A stretch of 64,000 nucleotides of DNA from Hyphomicrobium sp. (GTDB lineage: Bacteria; Pseudomonadota; Alphaproteobacteria; Rhizobiales; Hyphomicrobiaceae): positions 310,001 to 374,000 of the forward strand of contig JAFWGI010000016.1 of NCBI GenBank assembly GCA_017512425.1, written 5' to 3'. The first letter of the stretch is position 1. Every line of letters begins with the position of its first letter. The translations under genes were made by a program, and so were the position numbers. Of the stretch, positions 34,722 through 42,966 are shown piece after piece. The notes beneath the pieces are model-generated. The model was not told where the DNA came from, made no database searches, and saw only the letters and a program-made list of their open reading frames with translations.

Positions 34722-35222
34722 CTAGATTCTGCGACGGCAGAAAACCTCGAGTTCCCGTACTGTGGCGGCTTGCTTTTTTGTAACGGGGTCAAATCGCAGC
34801 TTTGGATTGAAGCCTGCCGAACTGATCACGTCAAAACGAATAGCCTTCTTCGAGTTCGCCAAAAAAGAAACGGTCGCCACGTTCTCGCGCCTATAGCTCA
34901 CCTCTTTACCCGGAAGATAAAAAATCTGAGCCGTATCGTCGCCCGCAGCTTCGACGACGGCCACAACTGTCATTGCGGCGCAGGTCCGCAAATTCTTTGC
35001 GGCCGGCATATCCATGAGAAGCATCGGGTCTGAGCCTGGCGTAAGCGCGACCACTCCGTCGCCTAGTCTGGTCAGCGTACTATTTTGCGCTGTTAACTGG
35101 GATGACTCCGCACGGCTCAGCCTGAAATCGGGCAAGGCCGGGGTAACAGCTGTGACTGTCAGATAGCGGAATCCCTTCGCAAAACTTGCAGTCTGCTCCG
35201 TCGTAAATCGCTTCCGTGCCAT
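34722..35222 (-). CDS. Hypothetical protein (166 aa)
   Basis: The ATG at 35222 has GGAG about 9 nt upstream. The protein is soluble-looking, with beta-rich segments (YLTVTAVTPALPDFRLSRAESSQL, RTCAAMTVVAVVEAAGDDTAQIFYLPGKEV) and a basic C-terminus. I recognise no family. It is convergent with lpd and divergent from the rfb operon, so it is probably a lone gene. Confidence 0.6.
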   Translation of the reverse strand: MARKRFTTEQTASFAKGFRYLTVTAVTPALPDFRLSRAESSQLTAQNSTLTRLGDGVVALTPGSDPMLLMDMPAAKNLRTCAAMTVVAVVEAAGDDTAQIFYLPGKEVSYRRENVATVSFLANSKKAIRFDVISSAGFNPKLRFDPVTKKQAATVRELEVFCRRRI

Positions 35223-35525
35223 TCCCTCATCTCCTCGCTCGAGGTTGGAAATAGCCGGATTCGCTCAGTCTGCCTGGCTTAGGTTCAGGGGAGCAGACCA
35301 AGTTTTGACGACTTTGAGTTTCGAAAAACTGGCTCGGCAGCGTTTTCTCTAGCAGAACGATGTTTTTAAAGCTGATTGCTCGCAGTAGAGAGTATTTCCA
35401 GGATGGCAACGCGCCGGCGCAATTGCGGCATTTGTTCTGGTTCACTGTTCAGTTGTCGGAAGGACTGTTAAATTCTGAGCGCGGTTGTGCGATCAGCGTG
35501 TAGCGGCCGATGACAGATTGGCTCA
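35223..35525. other. Divergent intergenic region before rfbB
   Basis: About 300 bp that are more AT-rich than the flanking genes. It must hold the promoters for the minus-strand hypothetical gene and the rfb operon, but I cannot point to clear -35/-10 boxes. Three GTTC words at 35433-35449 are not spaced as a LexA box. Confidence 0.5.
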
Positions 35526-36605
35526 ATGGCCGAGAAGGACAAAGTGAAAAAAGTAATCGTCACAGGCGGTGCAGGCTTCATCGGATCAGCGCTTGTTCGC
35601 TACCTTATCCTGCAGAAGGGCTGGTCAGTCACCAACGTCGATAAATTGACGTATGCCGCCAACCTGAATTCTCTGACGCAAATCGCCGACCATCCGAACT
35701 ACAGTTTCGTCCGCGCAGACATTTGCGATGGCGCTGCCCTCGACCGCGTTTTCGCGGAATACAATCCCGACGCGGTTATGCACCTCGCCGCAGAAAGTCA
35801 CGTTGATCGCTCGATCACCGGGTCGCGTGAATTTATTACGACCAACATCGTTGGCACGCACACGCTGCTCGAAGCAGCGCGGAAGTATTGGGATGCGCTT
35901 GCCGGGAAAAAACGATCTGACTTTAAGTTTCTCCACGTTTCGACTGACGAGGTCTATGGAAGCTTGGAGCCTGGCGCGTTCTTCTACGAAACGACGCCTT
36001 ACGACCCGCGCTCTCCATACTCAGCGAGCAAGGCGGCATCCGACCATCTTGTCAGCGCGTGGAGCGAGACATACGGGCTACCGGTTGTGATCACCAACTG
36101 CTCAAATAACTATGGGCCCTATCACTTTCCGGAAAAGCTCATTCCGCTCGTCCTTCTCAACGCGCTCGAAGGCAAACCGCTGCCGGTATACGGCGACGGA
36201 CAGCAAGAGAGGGATTGGCTTTACGTCGACGATCACGCACGTGCATTGACGCTCGCGCTGGAACGCGGACGGATCGGCGAGACGTATAACGTCGGAGGCC
36301 GCGCACCGCGGACAAATCTAGCTGTGGTACAAAATTTATGTGACGTGCTCGATGAACTGCGTCCCGATCGACTTCCGCGCAGACGGCTCATCACGTTTGT
36401 AGCAGACCGGCCGGGACACGACCGCCGTTACGCCATTGATCCATCGAAGATCGAAAAAGAACTGGGATGGCGTTCGCTCGAAACGTTCGAGACAGGCATT
36501 CGCAAGACGGTCCAGTGGTATTTGGACAACAAAGACTGGTGGACGCCACTGCGGAACAGCGTATACGGCGGGCAACGTCTGGGTCTCGTCGAGAAGACTG
36601 GCTAG
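35526..36605 (+). CDS. rfbB: dTDP-glucose 4,6-dehydratase
   Basis: This 359-residue extended SDR enzyme has NAD-binding [40 protein letters not shown] (catalytic region), the [12 protein letters not shown]xxxK motif, and [18 protein letters not shown]. It makes dTDP-4-keto-6-deoxyglucose for dTDP-L-rhamnose. It is first of rfbB-rfbD-rfbA. The rfbC epimerase normally found with these genes is not present in the window. Confidence 0.96.
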   Translation: MAEKDKVKKVIVTGGAGFIGSALVRYLILQKGWSVTNVDKLTYAANLNSLTQIADHPNYSFVRADICDGAALDRVFAEYNPDAVMHLAAESHVDRSITGSREFITTNIVGTHTLLEAARKYWDALAGKKRSDFKFLHVSTDEVYGSLEPGAFFYETTPYDPRSPYSASKAASDHLVSAWSETYGLPVVITNCSNNYGPYHFPEKLIPLVLLNALEGKPLPVYGDGQQERDWLYVDDHARALTLALERGRIGETYNVGGRAPRTNLAVVQNLCDVLDELRPDRLPRRRLITFVADRPGHDRRYAIDPSKIEKELGWRSLETFETGIRKTVQWYLDNKDWWTPLRNSVYGGQRLGLVEKTG

Positions 36606-36609
36606 CGGG

Positions 36610-37527
36610 GTGAGCGTGCACGTTCTAATTCTTGGCAAGAGCGGACAAGTTGCGCGGGCTCTTGCGGACGTTCTGCCAAAAAGAGGTATTCAGAGCATGG
36701 CCATCGGCCGCCCTGATTACGACTTCGCAGATCCCAGTCGACTTGTATCGGCCGTCGAAAATATTCATCCCTCTATCATCATCAATCCTGCTGCTTATAT
36801 AAACGTCGATCGCGCAGAAGAGGAGCCGGACCTCGCGTTCGCCATCAACAGCCGGGCCGCCGGAGCAATTGCTGCTGCGGCGGAAAAACTTCGAATTCCC
36901 ATAATTCACTTGTCGACCGACTATGTCTTTGATGGGAATAAATCGACCCCATATTTCGAATCTGACCCCACCGCACCGCTTGGTATTTACGGCGCATCGA
37001 AGGTCGCTGGCGAAGTCGCCGTGGCAGAGGCGAACACGAAACACGTTATTTTGCGTACATCGTGGGTTTGCAGTCCGTATGGTACAAACTTTCTCAAAAC
37101 GATGCTTCGGCTCGCGGCGGATCGGCCCGAGTTGCGCGTCGTCGATGACCAGGTAGGCGCACCAACGTTTGCACACGATATTGCATCGGCCATCGCGGAC
37201 ATCGTATTAAAGCTCACCACCGCACCAGACGCGCAGAATTTATACGGAACCTTCCACTATGCTTCCTGCGGGGAGACGACCTGGTGCCAGTTTGCCCGCG
37301 CAATTTTTGAACAATCGGCGCGGCGCGGAGGCCCACGAACCAACGTCACCGCAATTGCTACGCACGAATATCCAACGAAAGTCCGCCGGCCAAAATACTC
37401 GAAGCTCGACACAACGAAAGTTTTCGACGCGTACGGGATCGCTGCTCCAAATTGGGAAGCAGGACTTGAGACGTGTCTCGACCAACTCCTAGCACAACAA
37501 CCGGCAACTCACGGACTGATACGATGA
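36610..37527 (+). CDS. rfbD: dTDP-4-dehydrorhamnose reductase
   Basis: I start it at GTG 36610 (305 residues), directly after the rfbB stop; GTG 36616 is nearly equal. NAD(P) site [51 protein letters not shown] and the YGASKVAGE YxxxK motif mark RmlD. It performs the last reduction to dTDP-L-rhamnose. Its stop overlaps the ATG of rfbA. The longer frame from 36436 lies inside rfbB and is rejected. Confidence 0.93.
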   Translation: MSVHVLILGKSGQVARALADVLPKRGIQSMAIGRPDYDFADPSRLVSAVENIHPSIIINPAAYINVDRAEEEPDLAFAINSRAAGAIAAAAEKLRIPIIHLSTDYVFDGNKSTPYFESDPTAPLGIYGASKVAGEVAVAEANTKHVILRTSWVCSPYGTNFLKTMLRLAADRPELRVVDDQVGAPTFAHDIASAIADIVLKLTTAPDAQNLYGTFHYASCGETTWCQFARAIFEQSARRGGPRTNVTAIATHEYPTKVRRPKYSKLDTTKVFDAYGIAAPNWEAGLETCLDQLLAQQPATHGLIR

Positions 37528-38414
37528 AGGGCATTATCCTGGCTGGCGGCAGCGGCACCCGGCTCTATCCGGTGACCTTCGCAATCTCGAAGCAGTTGCT
37601 GCCGGTCTATGACAAGCCGATGATCTATTATCCGCTGTCGGTCCTGATGCTTGCCGGCATCCGCGATATCCTGATCATCACAACGCCGCACGACCAGTTG
37701 CAATTTCAATCACTACTCGGCGATGGCCATCAGTTTGGCGTCCGTCTAAGCTATGCAATTCAACCAAAGCCCGAAGGCCTAGCGCAGGCATTTATCATCG
37801 GCGCGAGCTTCATCGATGGCCAGCCATGTGCACTCGTGCTCGGCGACAACATCTTTTACGGCCATGGTCTACCAGAGCTCCTGGCAAGTGCTCGTGGACG
37901 TGATAAAGGTGCCACCGTTTTTGCATACGACGTTTTGGACCCAGAAAGGTACGGCGTAGTTGCATTCGACGAGAATGGCCGCGCGACAAGCATCGAAGAA
38001 AAACCGAAGCGTCCGAAATCAAATTCTGCAGTCACCGGACTGTACTTCTATGACTCGCGCGTCGTTGACTATGCCCGCACGATCAAACCTTCGCTCCGCG
38101 GCGAACTTGAAATTACCGACCTAAACAGGATCTATCTGGACCAAGGGGAGCTTAATGTCGTTCGCATGGGCCGCGGCTATGCATGGCTCGACACCGGTAC
38201 ATTTGACAGTTTGCTGGAAGCTGGCGAATTCGTCGCCACGCTCGAACGTCGCCAGGGACTAAAAATTTCGTGTCCCGAAGAAATCGCACTCCGCTTCGGC
38301 CTTGTTGCGCCCAATGACATTAATGATTGGGTGGCCAAACTCGGAAAATCTGAATACGCTGCTTATGTTCGCCGCGTGCAGGAAAGCCTCGAATTCGGCA
38401 AGCGATCGGTATAA
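37524..38414 (+). CDS. rfbA: Glucose-1-phosphate thymidylyltransferase
   Basis: This 296-residue nucleotidyltransferase starts at ATG 37524, overlapping rfbD by 4 bp. [42 protein letters not shown] and [11 protein letters not shown] are the RmlA signatures. It makes dTDP-glucose, the first step of the rhamnose pathway. Confidence 0.96.
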   Translation: MKGIILAGGSGTRLYPVTFAISKQLLPVYDKPMIYYPLSVLMLAGIRDILIITTPHDQLQFQSLLGDGHQFGVRLSYAIQPKPEGLAQAFIIGASFIDGQPCALVLGDNIFYGHGLPELLASARGRDKGATVFAYDVLDPERYGVVAFDENGRATSIEEKPKRPKSNSAVTGLYFYDSRVVDYARTIKPSLRGELEITDLNRIYLDQGELNVVRMGRGYAWLDTGTFDSLLEAGEFVATLERRQGLKISCPEEIALRFGLVAPNDINDWVAKLGKSEYAAYVRRVQESLEFGKRSV

Positions 38415-38421
38415 AGCGACC

Positions 38422-39363
38422 GTGAAACGACCTCTGGAAATTGACGGCTCAAGCGCGGGCGGGCGCACGATCGTTGGGGTCATTCCGGCAGCAATCGTTG
38501 CGTTTCAGCCAAATCATCTGCTTGCTGAGCTTTTGTCGACGCTAGATCGCAATCAACGACGTATTTTTATTTATCTAAACGGCGGCGTTAGCCCGGAAAT
38601 AGAATCGCGCCTAGGAGGACTTTCCAATGCGCACGTGATCCGAAACCATGAGAACGCCGGACTGGCTCACGGACTAAATGTACTCGCGGCCGCCGCGGAG
38701 CGGGAAGGCCTGACCCATCTGCAATTTTTCGATCAAGACAGCAGCCCCGAACCCGAATTACCTGCCGCGCTTACAATATGCTTCAACGAAGCTCTGCGAG
38801 ATTTCGAGCCATTGGCCGTGGTCGCTCCTCGGTTAACACCGCCGCCAGGGGAACATTATCAAGAGGTTCGGATTGCATGGCGTGATCGATTCCGGCGCAC
38901 GGTAGATTTTGCGCCGACATCAGGATCGATTTTAGCGCTCGCGGCCTGGAAGGACGTCGGTCCTTTTCGCGCTGATTATTTCATTGATGGTATTGATGTC
39001 GAATGGTGCCTGCGCGCGTGGCATCGGGGCTATGGCACCCTTGTGTTTGAAGAAACGTCGATGGTCCATAGGTGGGGAAGCGCAATTCCGCCGACCGAGG
39101 TTTGGAAATCTCAAATTCTCCGCCAACCGAACGATCGCATCTATTTCTATGTTCGAAATGCTGTAAATAATCTGAGAAGCAGCTTCATTCCTCGGATTTG
39201 GCGGCTTCGATTTGCGCTCCGACTTTTTGCGCAGCTTGTGATACTGCTTTCGGCGCGCGCAAATACAGTCTTGACACGAAAGGTCGTGCGGCGCGCCGTC
39301 TCTGATGGGTGGAATGGCCGTCTAGGATCATTCCCTCCCGAGCTCTCAACAGCCACACATTAA
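38422..39363 (+). CDS. Glycosyltransferase family 2, rhamnosyltransferase-like
   Basis: I start it at GTG 38422, 8 bp after rfbA, giving 313 residues. It has an N-terminal GT-A fold (PAAIVAFQPNHLLAELLSTL, RNHENAGLAHGLNVLAAAAE), FFDQDSSPEPEL as the metal-binding acidic motif, and DYFIDGIDVEWCLRAWHRGY in the acceptor half. This resembles RfbF/RfbN-type rhamnosyltransferases that use the dTDP-rhamnose made by the three genes upstream. It probably extends a surface polysaccharide. Confidence 0.85.
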   Translation: MKRPLEIDGSSAGGRTIVGVIPAAIVAFQPNHLLAELLSTLDRNQRRIFIYLNGGVSPEIESRLGGLSNAHVIRNHENAGLAHGLNVLAAAAEREGLTHLQFFDQDSSPEPELPAALTICFNEALRDFEPLAVVAPRLTPPPGEHYQEVRIAWRDRFRRTVDFAPTSGSILALAAWKDVGPFRADYFIDGIDVEWCLRAWHRGYGTLVFEETSMVHRWGSAIPPTEVWKSQILRQPNDRIYFYVRNAVNNLRSSFIPRIWRLRFALRLFAQLVILLSARANTVLTRKVVRRAVSDGWNGRLGSFPPELSTATH

Positions 39364-39470
39364 GGATCGGGCACGCCGGAGCGTTCGTCCGACCGATTAC
39401 CCATTTGCATTCTTCTTATTACGGCTTTACGGCTAACGCTAAGATTGTAGCGCGCTATGCAGTTCGTGAT

Positions 39471-40262
39471 ATGAGCAGAATTTGGGACGGCGCAATTGAC
39501 GACCTTCACTCGGGCCTCAAGATGAGGCGCGTCTGGATGGCGCTGGCGCATGAGGACATTGGAGACCAGCATCGCCGAACCCTGCTCGGTCCAATCTGGC
39601 TTTTGCTGAACTATCTGGCCTTCGCTGGCACGTTTATTTTCGTATTTCATCGCGGCGAGCTTTCGCCAAGCTACGCGCCCTACGTCGCAACAGGGCTGCT
39701 GGTCTGGTTTTATATTATGGAGGTCATTGCTCAGAGCGCATCACTTTTTCCGCGCGAGGAGAGCTTTATTAAAGGGACAACACTGCCGCTCTCGGTTTAC
39801 GTCATGCGCCTCACGATGCAGTCCGTGATCCGCGCAGGCTATGCGTTGGCCGGATGCGCTGTAATACTTATTTTCAGCGGCATATCCGTTACGCCCGCCT
39901 GGACTTGGTCCGTCCTGGCGCTGGCTTTGATCGTCGCCATAACGCCAGCCATCGTCATCATCTTTGCAATACTCGGCGCATTCTTGCCAGATAGCCAATA
40001 TGTCGTGAGCAATGCGATGCGCATCGGCATGTTTCTGACGCCGGTATTCTGGGTCTACGATAACCGAGGGCATGGCATTCAACATGCCTTTTATTATTGG
40101 AACCCATTCACCTACTTCCTCGAAATCGTCCGAGTGCCGATTTTGACTGGCGAAGTTCCGGCACATGCCTTTATCGTTTGCCTCTTGATGGGCGCGGCGG
40201 CCTGGGCTTCGGCAATCGCGATGTTGGGCTACTACCGCAAGAAAATCGTGTTTGTTCTCTGA
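39471..40262 (+). CDS. wzm: ABC-2 type polysaccharide export permease (Wzm-like)
   Basis: From ATG 39471 it is 263 residues with about six membrane segments (LLLNYLAFAGTFIFVFH, YVATGLLVWFYIMEVIAQSASLF, VIRAGYALAGCAVILIFSG, VLALALIVAITPAIVIIFAILGAF and later ones) and a RRTLLGPIWLLLN cytoplasmic helix typical of ABC-2 exporters. It is paired with the ATPase gene that follows with a 1-bp overlap. The pair would move undecaprenyl-linked glycan across the inner membrane. The frame before 39471 overlaps the glycosyltransferase gene. Confidence 0.88.
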   Translation: MSRIWDGAIDDLHSGLKMRRVWMALAHEDIGDQHRRTLLGPIWLLLNYLAFAGTFIFVFHRGELSPSYAPYVATGLLVWFYIMEVIAQSASLFPREESFIKGTTLPLSVYVMRLTMQSVIRAGYALAGCAVILIFSGISVTPAWTWSVLALALIVAITPAIVIIFAILGAFLPDSQYVVSNAMRIGMFLTPVFWVYDNRGHGIQHAFYYWNPFTYFLEIVRVPILTGEVPAHAFIVCLLMGAAAWASAIAMLGYYRKKIVFVL

Positions 40263-40996
40263 TGGTATCAATCATCGTCGATGAACTGGGACTAACCTAC
40301 CCCGTGCGGACGCCGCTACGGCTCTCAGCCCACGTCGACCGCTTGCGAAAAGGCGGCACGATTAGCGGAGCCGGCCGAACAAAATTCGTAACGGCGCTTG
40401 ACGGCGTCAATTTCGCGCTCGCAGCCGGAGATCGCCTGGGCCTCATTGGCAGCAACGGCGCCGGCAAGACAACGCTTCTCAAGGTGCTTTATGGCATCTA
40501 TGAGCCGACCGCAGGCCGCGTCAAAATCAATGGACGCGTCGATGCTTTATTCAACATCAATCTCGGCTTCCGCCGCGAAGCGACGGGGCGGCGCAACATC
40601 GTTCTGCGCGGATTGATCAACGGCTGGCATCCCAACGAGATCGATGCACGCATGGAAGACATTATCGCCTTCAGCGAGCTCGGCGAATTTATCGACATGC
40701 CATACAAGGTCTACAGCCAGGGCATGGCAGCACGGCTGGCGTTTTCCGTCGCGACCAGCTTCAATCCTGAGATTCTTTTGATGGATGAATGGATAGGCGC
40801 AGGTGACGCGAGCTTTCAGGAAAAAGCCAAAGTGCGCATGAACGAGATGTCCAAGCAGGCGGGCATCATTGTGCTCGCCTCGCACAACGAGAGCCTGATC
40901 AAACGCGTATGCAACAAGGTCCTTGTGCTCGAAAAGGGTCAAGTAAAAGCGTTCGCGGACGCAGACTCTTATTTTGCTGCAAAACCAAAAGCCTAA
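40262..40996 (+). CDS. wzt: Polysaccharide ABC exporter ATPase (Wzt-like)
   Basis: This 244-residue ABC ATPase has Walker A GLIGSNGAGKTTLL, signature region YSQGMAARLAF, Walker B EILLMDEWIGAGD and switch ASHN. It is short and lacks the C-terminal carbohydrate-binding domain of Wzt from O8/O9 systems, so it resembles the KpsT/TagH-type ATPases. Its ATG overlaps the permease stop. Confidence 0.93.
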   Translation: MVSIIVDELGLTYPVRTPLRLSAHVDRLRKGGTISGAGRTKFVTALDGVNFALAAGDRLGLIGSNGAGKTTLLKVLYGIYEPTAGRVKINGRVDALFNINLGFRREATGRRNIVLRGLINGWHPNEIDARMEDIIAFSELGEFIDMPYKVYSQGMAARLAFSVATSFNPEILLMDEWIGAGDASFQEKAKVRMNEMSKQAGIIVLASHNESLIKRVCNKVLVLEKGQVKAFADADSYFAAKPKA

Positions 40997-41003
40997 GTTG
41001 GCC

Positions 41004-42929
41004 TTACCGCGGGTCGGTAACGGCCGTCATGAGTGCCAGCCAGATTTCGTCGCGGGGCAGTTCTGCTGGAACGATGAACTCTGCTACACGATCGATCGTC
41101 TGGGTGCGTTTCACGAAATTCTCGACGCTGAAGTAGTGCGGCCGATCTACATAGTCGTCAAATAATATTCGCGTCCCCGGTGCCGCAAACAGAAAGGATG
41201 CGAGACAGCAGGCGACTCGAAATCGGCCATCAATTAGCACTAAATCTGGACTGAGATCTTCTTTCCGGCAAAGCTGCCAAGCTTCCAGAGGATAATTATG
41301 ATACCTCATCCAATTGCTGTCTGATTTCGGGTAGCCGAGTTCTTTCGTCGGCCCAATGTCAGAGTGGAGGATGAGGTTTTTGGCGCCTGAGTGCCCAGAT
41401 ATCGATTCTACTTTGCGCCGCACAGCATTTCGCCATGCAAAGTCGCTCTCAACCGCGATGACCGCCGGAATACCCGTGCGAGCAGCCATAGCTGTGGAAC
41501 CGCCAGTTCCGTACTCCAAATAGCAGCTACACTGCTGCATGGCGGCAGCGAGATATTCAACGCTCGCTGGCGGCATTTCCGGGCTATCTTTTATCGACGG
41601 GTTTGGATTTAGCGAATTCCCCAATACTCTCGCCATTGCCTTCTGGGCTTCTGCTTTCGGCCAAGCCTTCCCGTTATTACCTATTTGAAATTCGATGCTA
41701 TCTTCTGCGCTGCCGCCAACGATGCGCAGTTCATCAGAGTCAAGAAACTCGACGGGCAAGTCCGCCAAAGAAAATTGAAATTGATAGCCGGCATCAGGCG
41801 CAGATGACGGGATATGCCGAACAACGTCGGGGCGTTCTTTTCTTTCGAACGGCATCTTGTAGAGCAGCAATGAGTCAAGCATTGGCGCCAAATAGGCGAC
41901 ACGTTCACCGTTTGCAGTCAGCGCCCAGCCGCGCACGGAAACGATCTGACGATCTGCATCGATCTCGATTTTGTCAATCGCGCCTTTTATAGACCGGTAC
42001 TTGGGTCGAACGTCCGATTCAGGTTTCAACTCTATTTCTGAGATGCGTCGCAAAGCAATTTGCGCTTTTTTATTACTGGAAATCGTCTGCATCAAGCGCT
42101 TCAGCTCCGCCTTAGTCGCTTCCATTAGCCAACTGGGCATTGGATCGGTCACCTCGTTGAGATCGTGTGATTCGAAAAATGACTCCGCTCTTTTGACGCC
42201 GTTTATCGTGGCTCTACCCCTCATGCGTTTCCGATAAAAAAATTCATTCTTTGATTTGACGACGTAATGGTTTATGCGCAACCGATCCCAAGTGATAGAC
42301 GCACTCAGCCCATCTCCTCGTGTTGGGTGGCGCTCCATCACAGCACCCAAGGTGTTTGTTTCCAGATACCCACTTTCCAGCAAAAACTTATGCGGATTTG
42401 AAGAGGTAGCGCGCCAAGCGCTATTTCGCACTATGGTTTTATAATGAGCGTTAGTGCCGAAATTTTCTTCGGCTCTTTGCGAGAATCGTTCGGTAACCAG
42501 CTCAGCTGACGCGTCGGCGTGTCCAGACGATCCATAGATGGCCCAGTTTACTCCAATAGCGCCGACGCTATTGCTCTTATCAACTTCGCAGATGAATGGC
42601 CTTACTGACGTCTCGCCATCCGTCGGCAAAAGGAATTCGTCGGCGTCGATGAAAGCCGTCCAATCCGCATCTGTGCCGTGGACGCGCATAATTTCTCTGT
42701 AAGCAGGCAACTGCGGTGCAATACCCGGCGTGCCTGGAAAAAATATTCGGTTTATTATGTTGGCATCGTGCAGGACGCCGAGCAGCTGACTTGAGCCGTC
42801 GTTGCTAGCGTTATCTGCTATAAAGAATCGATCTATTCCGAGCGCGCGATGGTACGCGATCCATTCAAGAATGTAGGGACCTTCATTCTTGAAAATCGCA
42901 GCTATGGCTATGCGCAACTCGTGGGACAC
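41004..42929 (-). CDS. Three-part protein: glycosyltransferase, middle domain, methyltransferase-like domain
   Basis: This is a 641-residue protein. Residues about 5-290 are a GT92/family-2-like transferase: AIAAIFKNEGPYILEWIAYHRALGIDRFFIADNASND and acidic WTAFIDADEFLLP. Residues about 315-440 are a beta-rich segment (IVSVRGWALTANGERVAYLAPML) that I cannot assign. Residues about 450-641 look like a class I SAM-dependent fold (CYLEYGTGGSTAMAARTGIPAVIAVESD, DLVLIDGRFRVACCLASFLF, RILFDDYVDRPHYF). It is convergent with wzt and follows the double glycosyltransferase on the minus strand, so it is probably part of glycan synthesis. Methyl transfer is unproven. Confidence 0.8.
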   Translation of the reverse strand: MSHELRIAIAAIFKNEGPYILEWIAYHRALGIDRFFIADNASNDGSSQLLGVLHDANIINRIFFPGTPGIAPQLPAYREIMRVHGTDADWTAFIDADEFLLPTDGETSVRPFICEVDKSNSVGAIGVNWAIYGSSGHADASAELVTERFSQRAEENFGTNAHYKTIVRNSAWRATSSNPHKFLLESGYLETNTLGAVMERHPTRGDGLSASITWDRLRINHYVVKSKNEFFYRKRMRGRATINGVKRAESFFESHDLNEVTDPMPSWLMEATKAELKRLMQTISSNKKAQIALRRISEIELKPESDVRPKYRSIKGAIDKIEIDADRQIVSVRGWALTANGERVAYLAPMLDSLLLYKMPFERKERPDVVRHIPSSAPDAGYQFQFSLADLPVEFLDSDELRIVGGSAEDSIEFQIGNNGKAWPKAEAQKAMARVLGNSLNPNPSIKDSPEMPPASVEYLAAAMQQCSCYLEYGTGGSTAMAARTGIPAVIAVESDFAWRNAVRRKVESISGHSGAKNLILHSDIGPTKELGYPKSDSNWMRYHNYPLEAWQLCRKEDLSPDLVLIDGRFRVACCLASFLFAAPGTRILFDDYVDRPHYFSVENFVKRTQTIDRVAEFIVPAELPRDEIWLALMTAVTDPR

Positions 42930-42966
42930 TTCTTTGCGGCTCCGAAAGCGGTATTATGAGAGCAAG

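Noticed and set aside
35433..35449. Cluster of GTTC words before rfbB, considered as an SOS box
   Set aside because: The spacings are N2, N3 and N9, not N7, and the genes are not repair genes.
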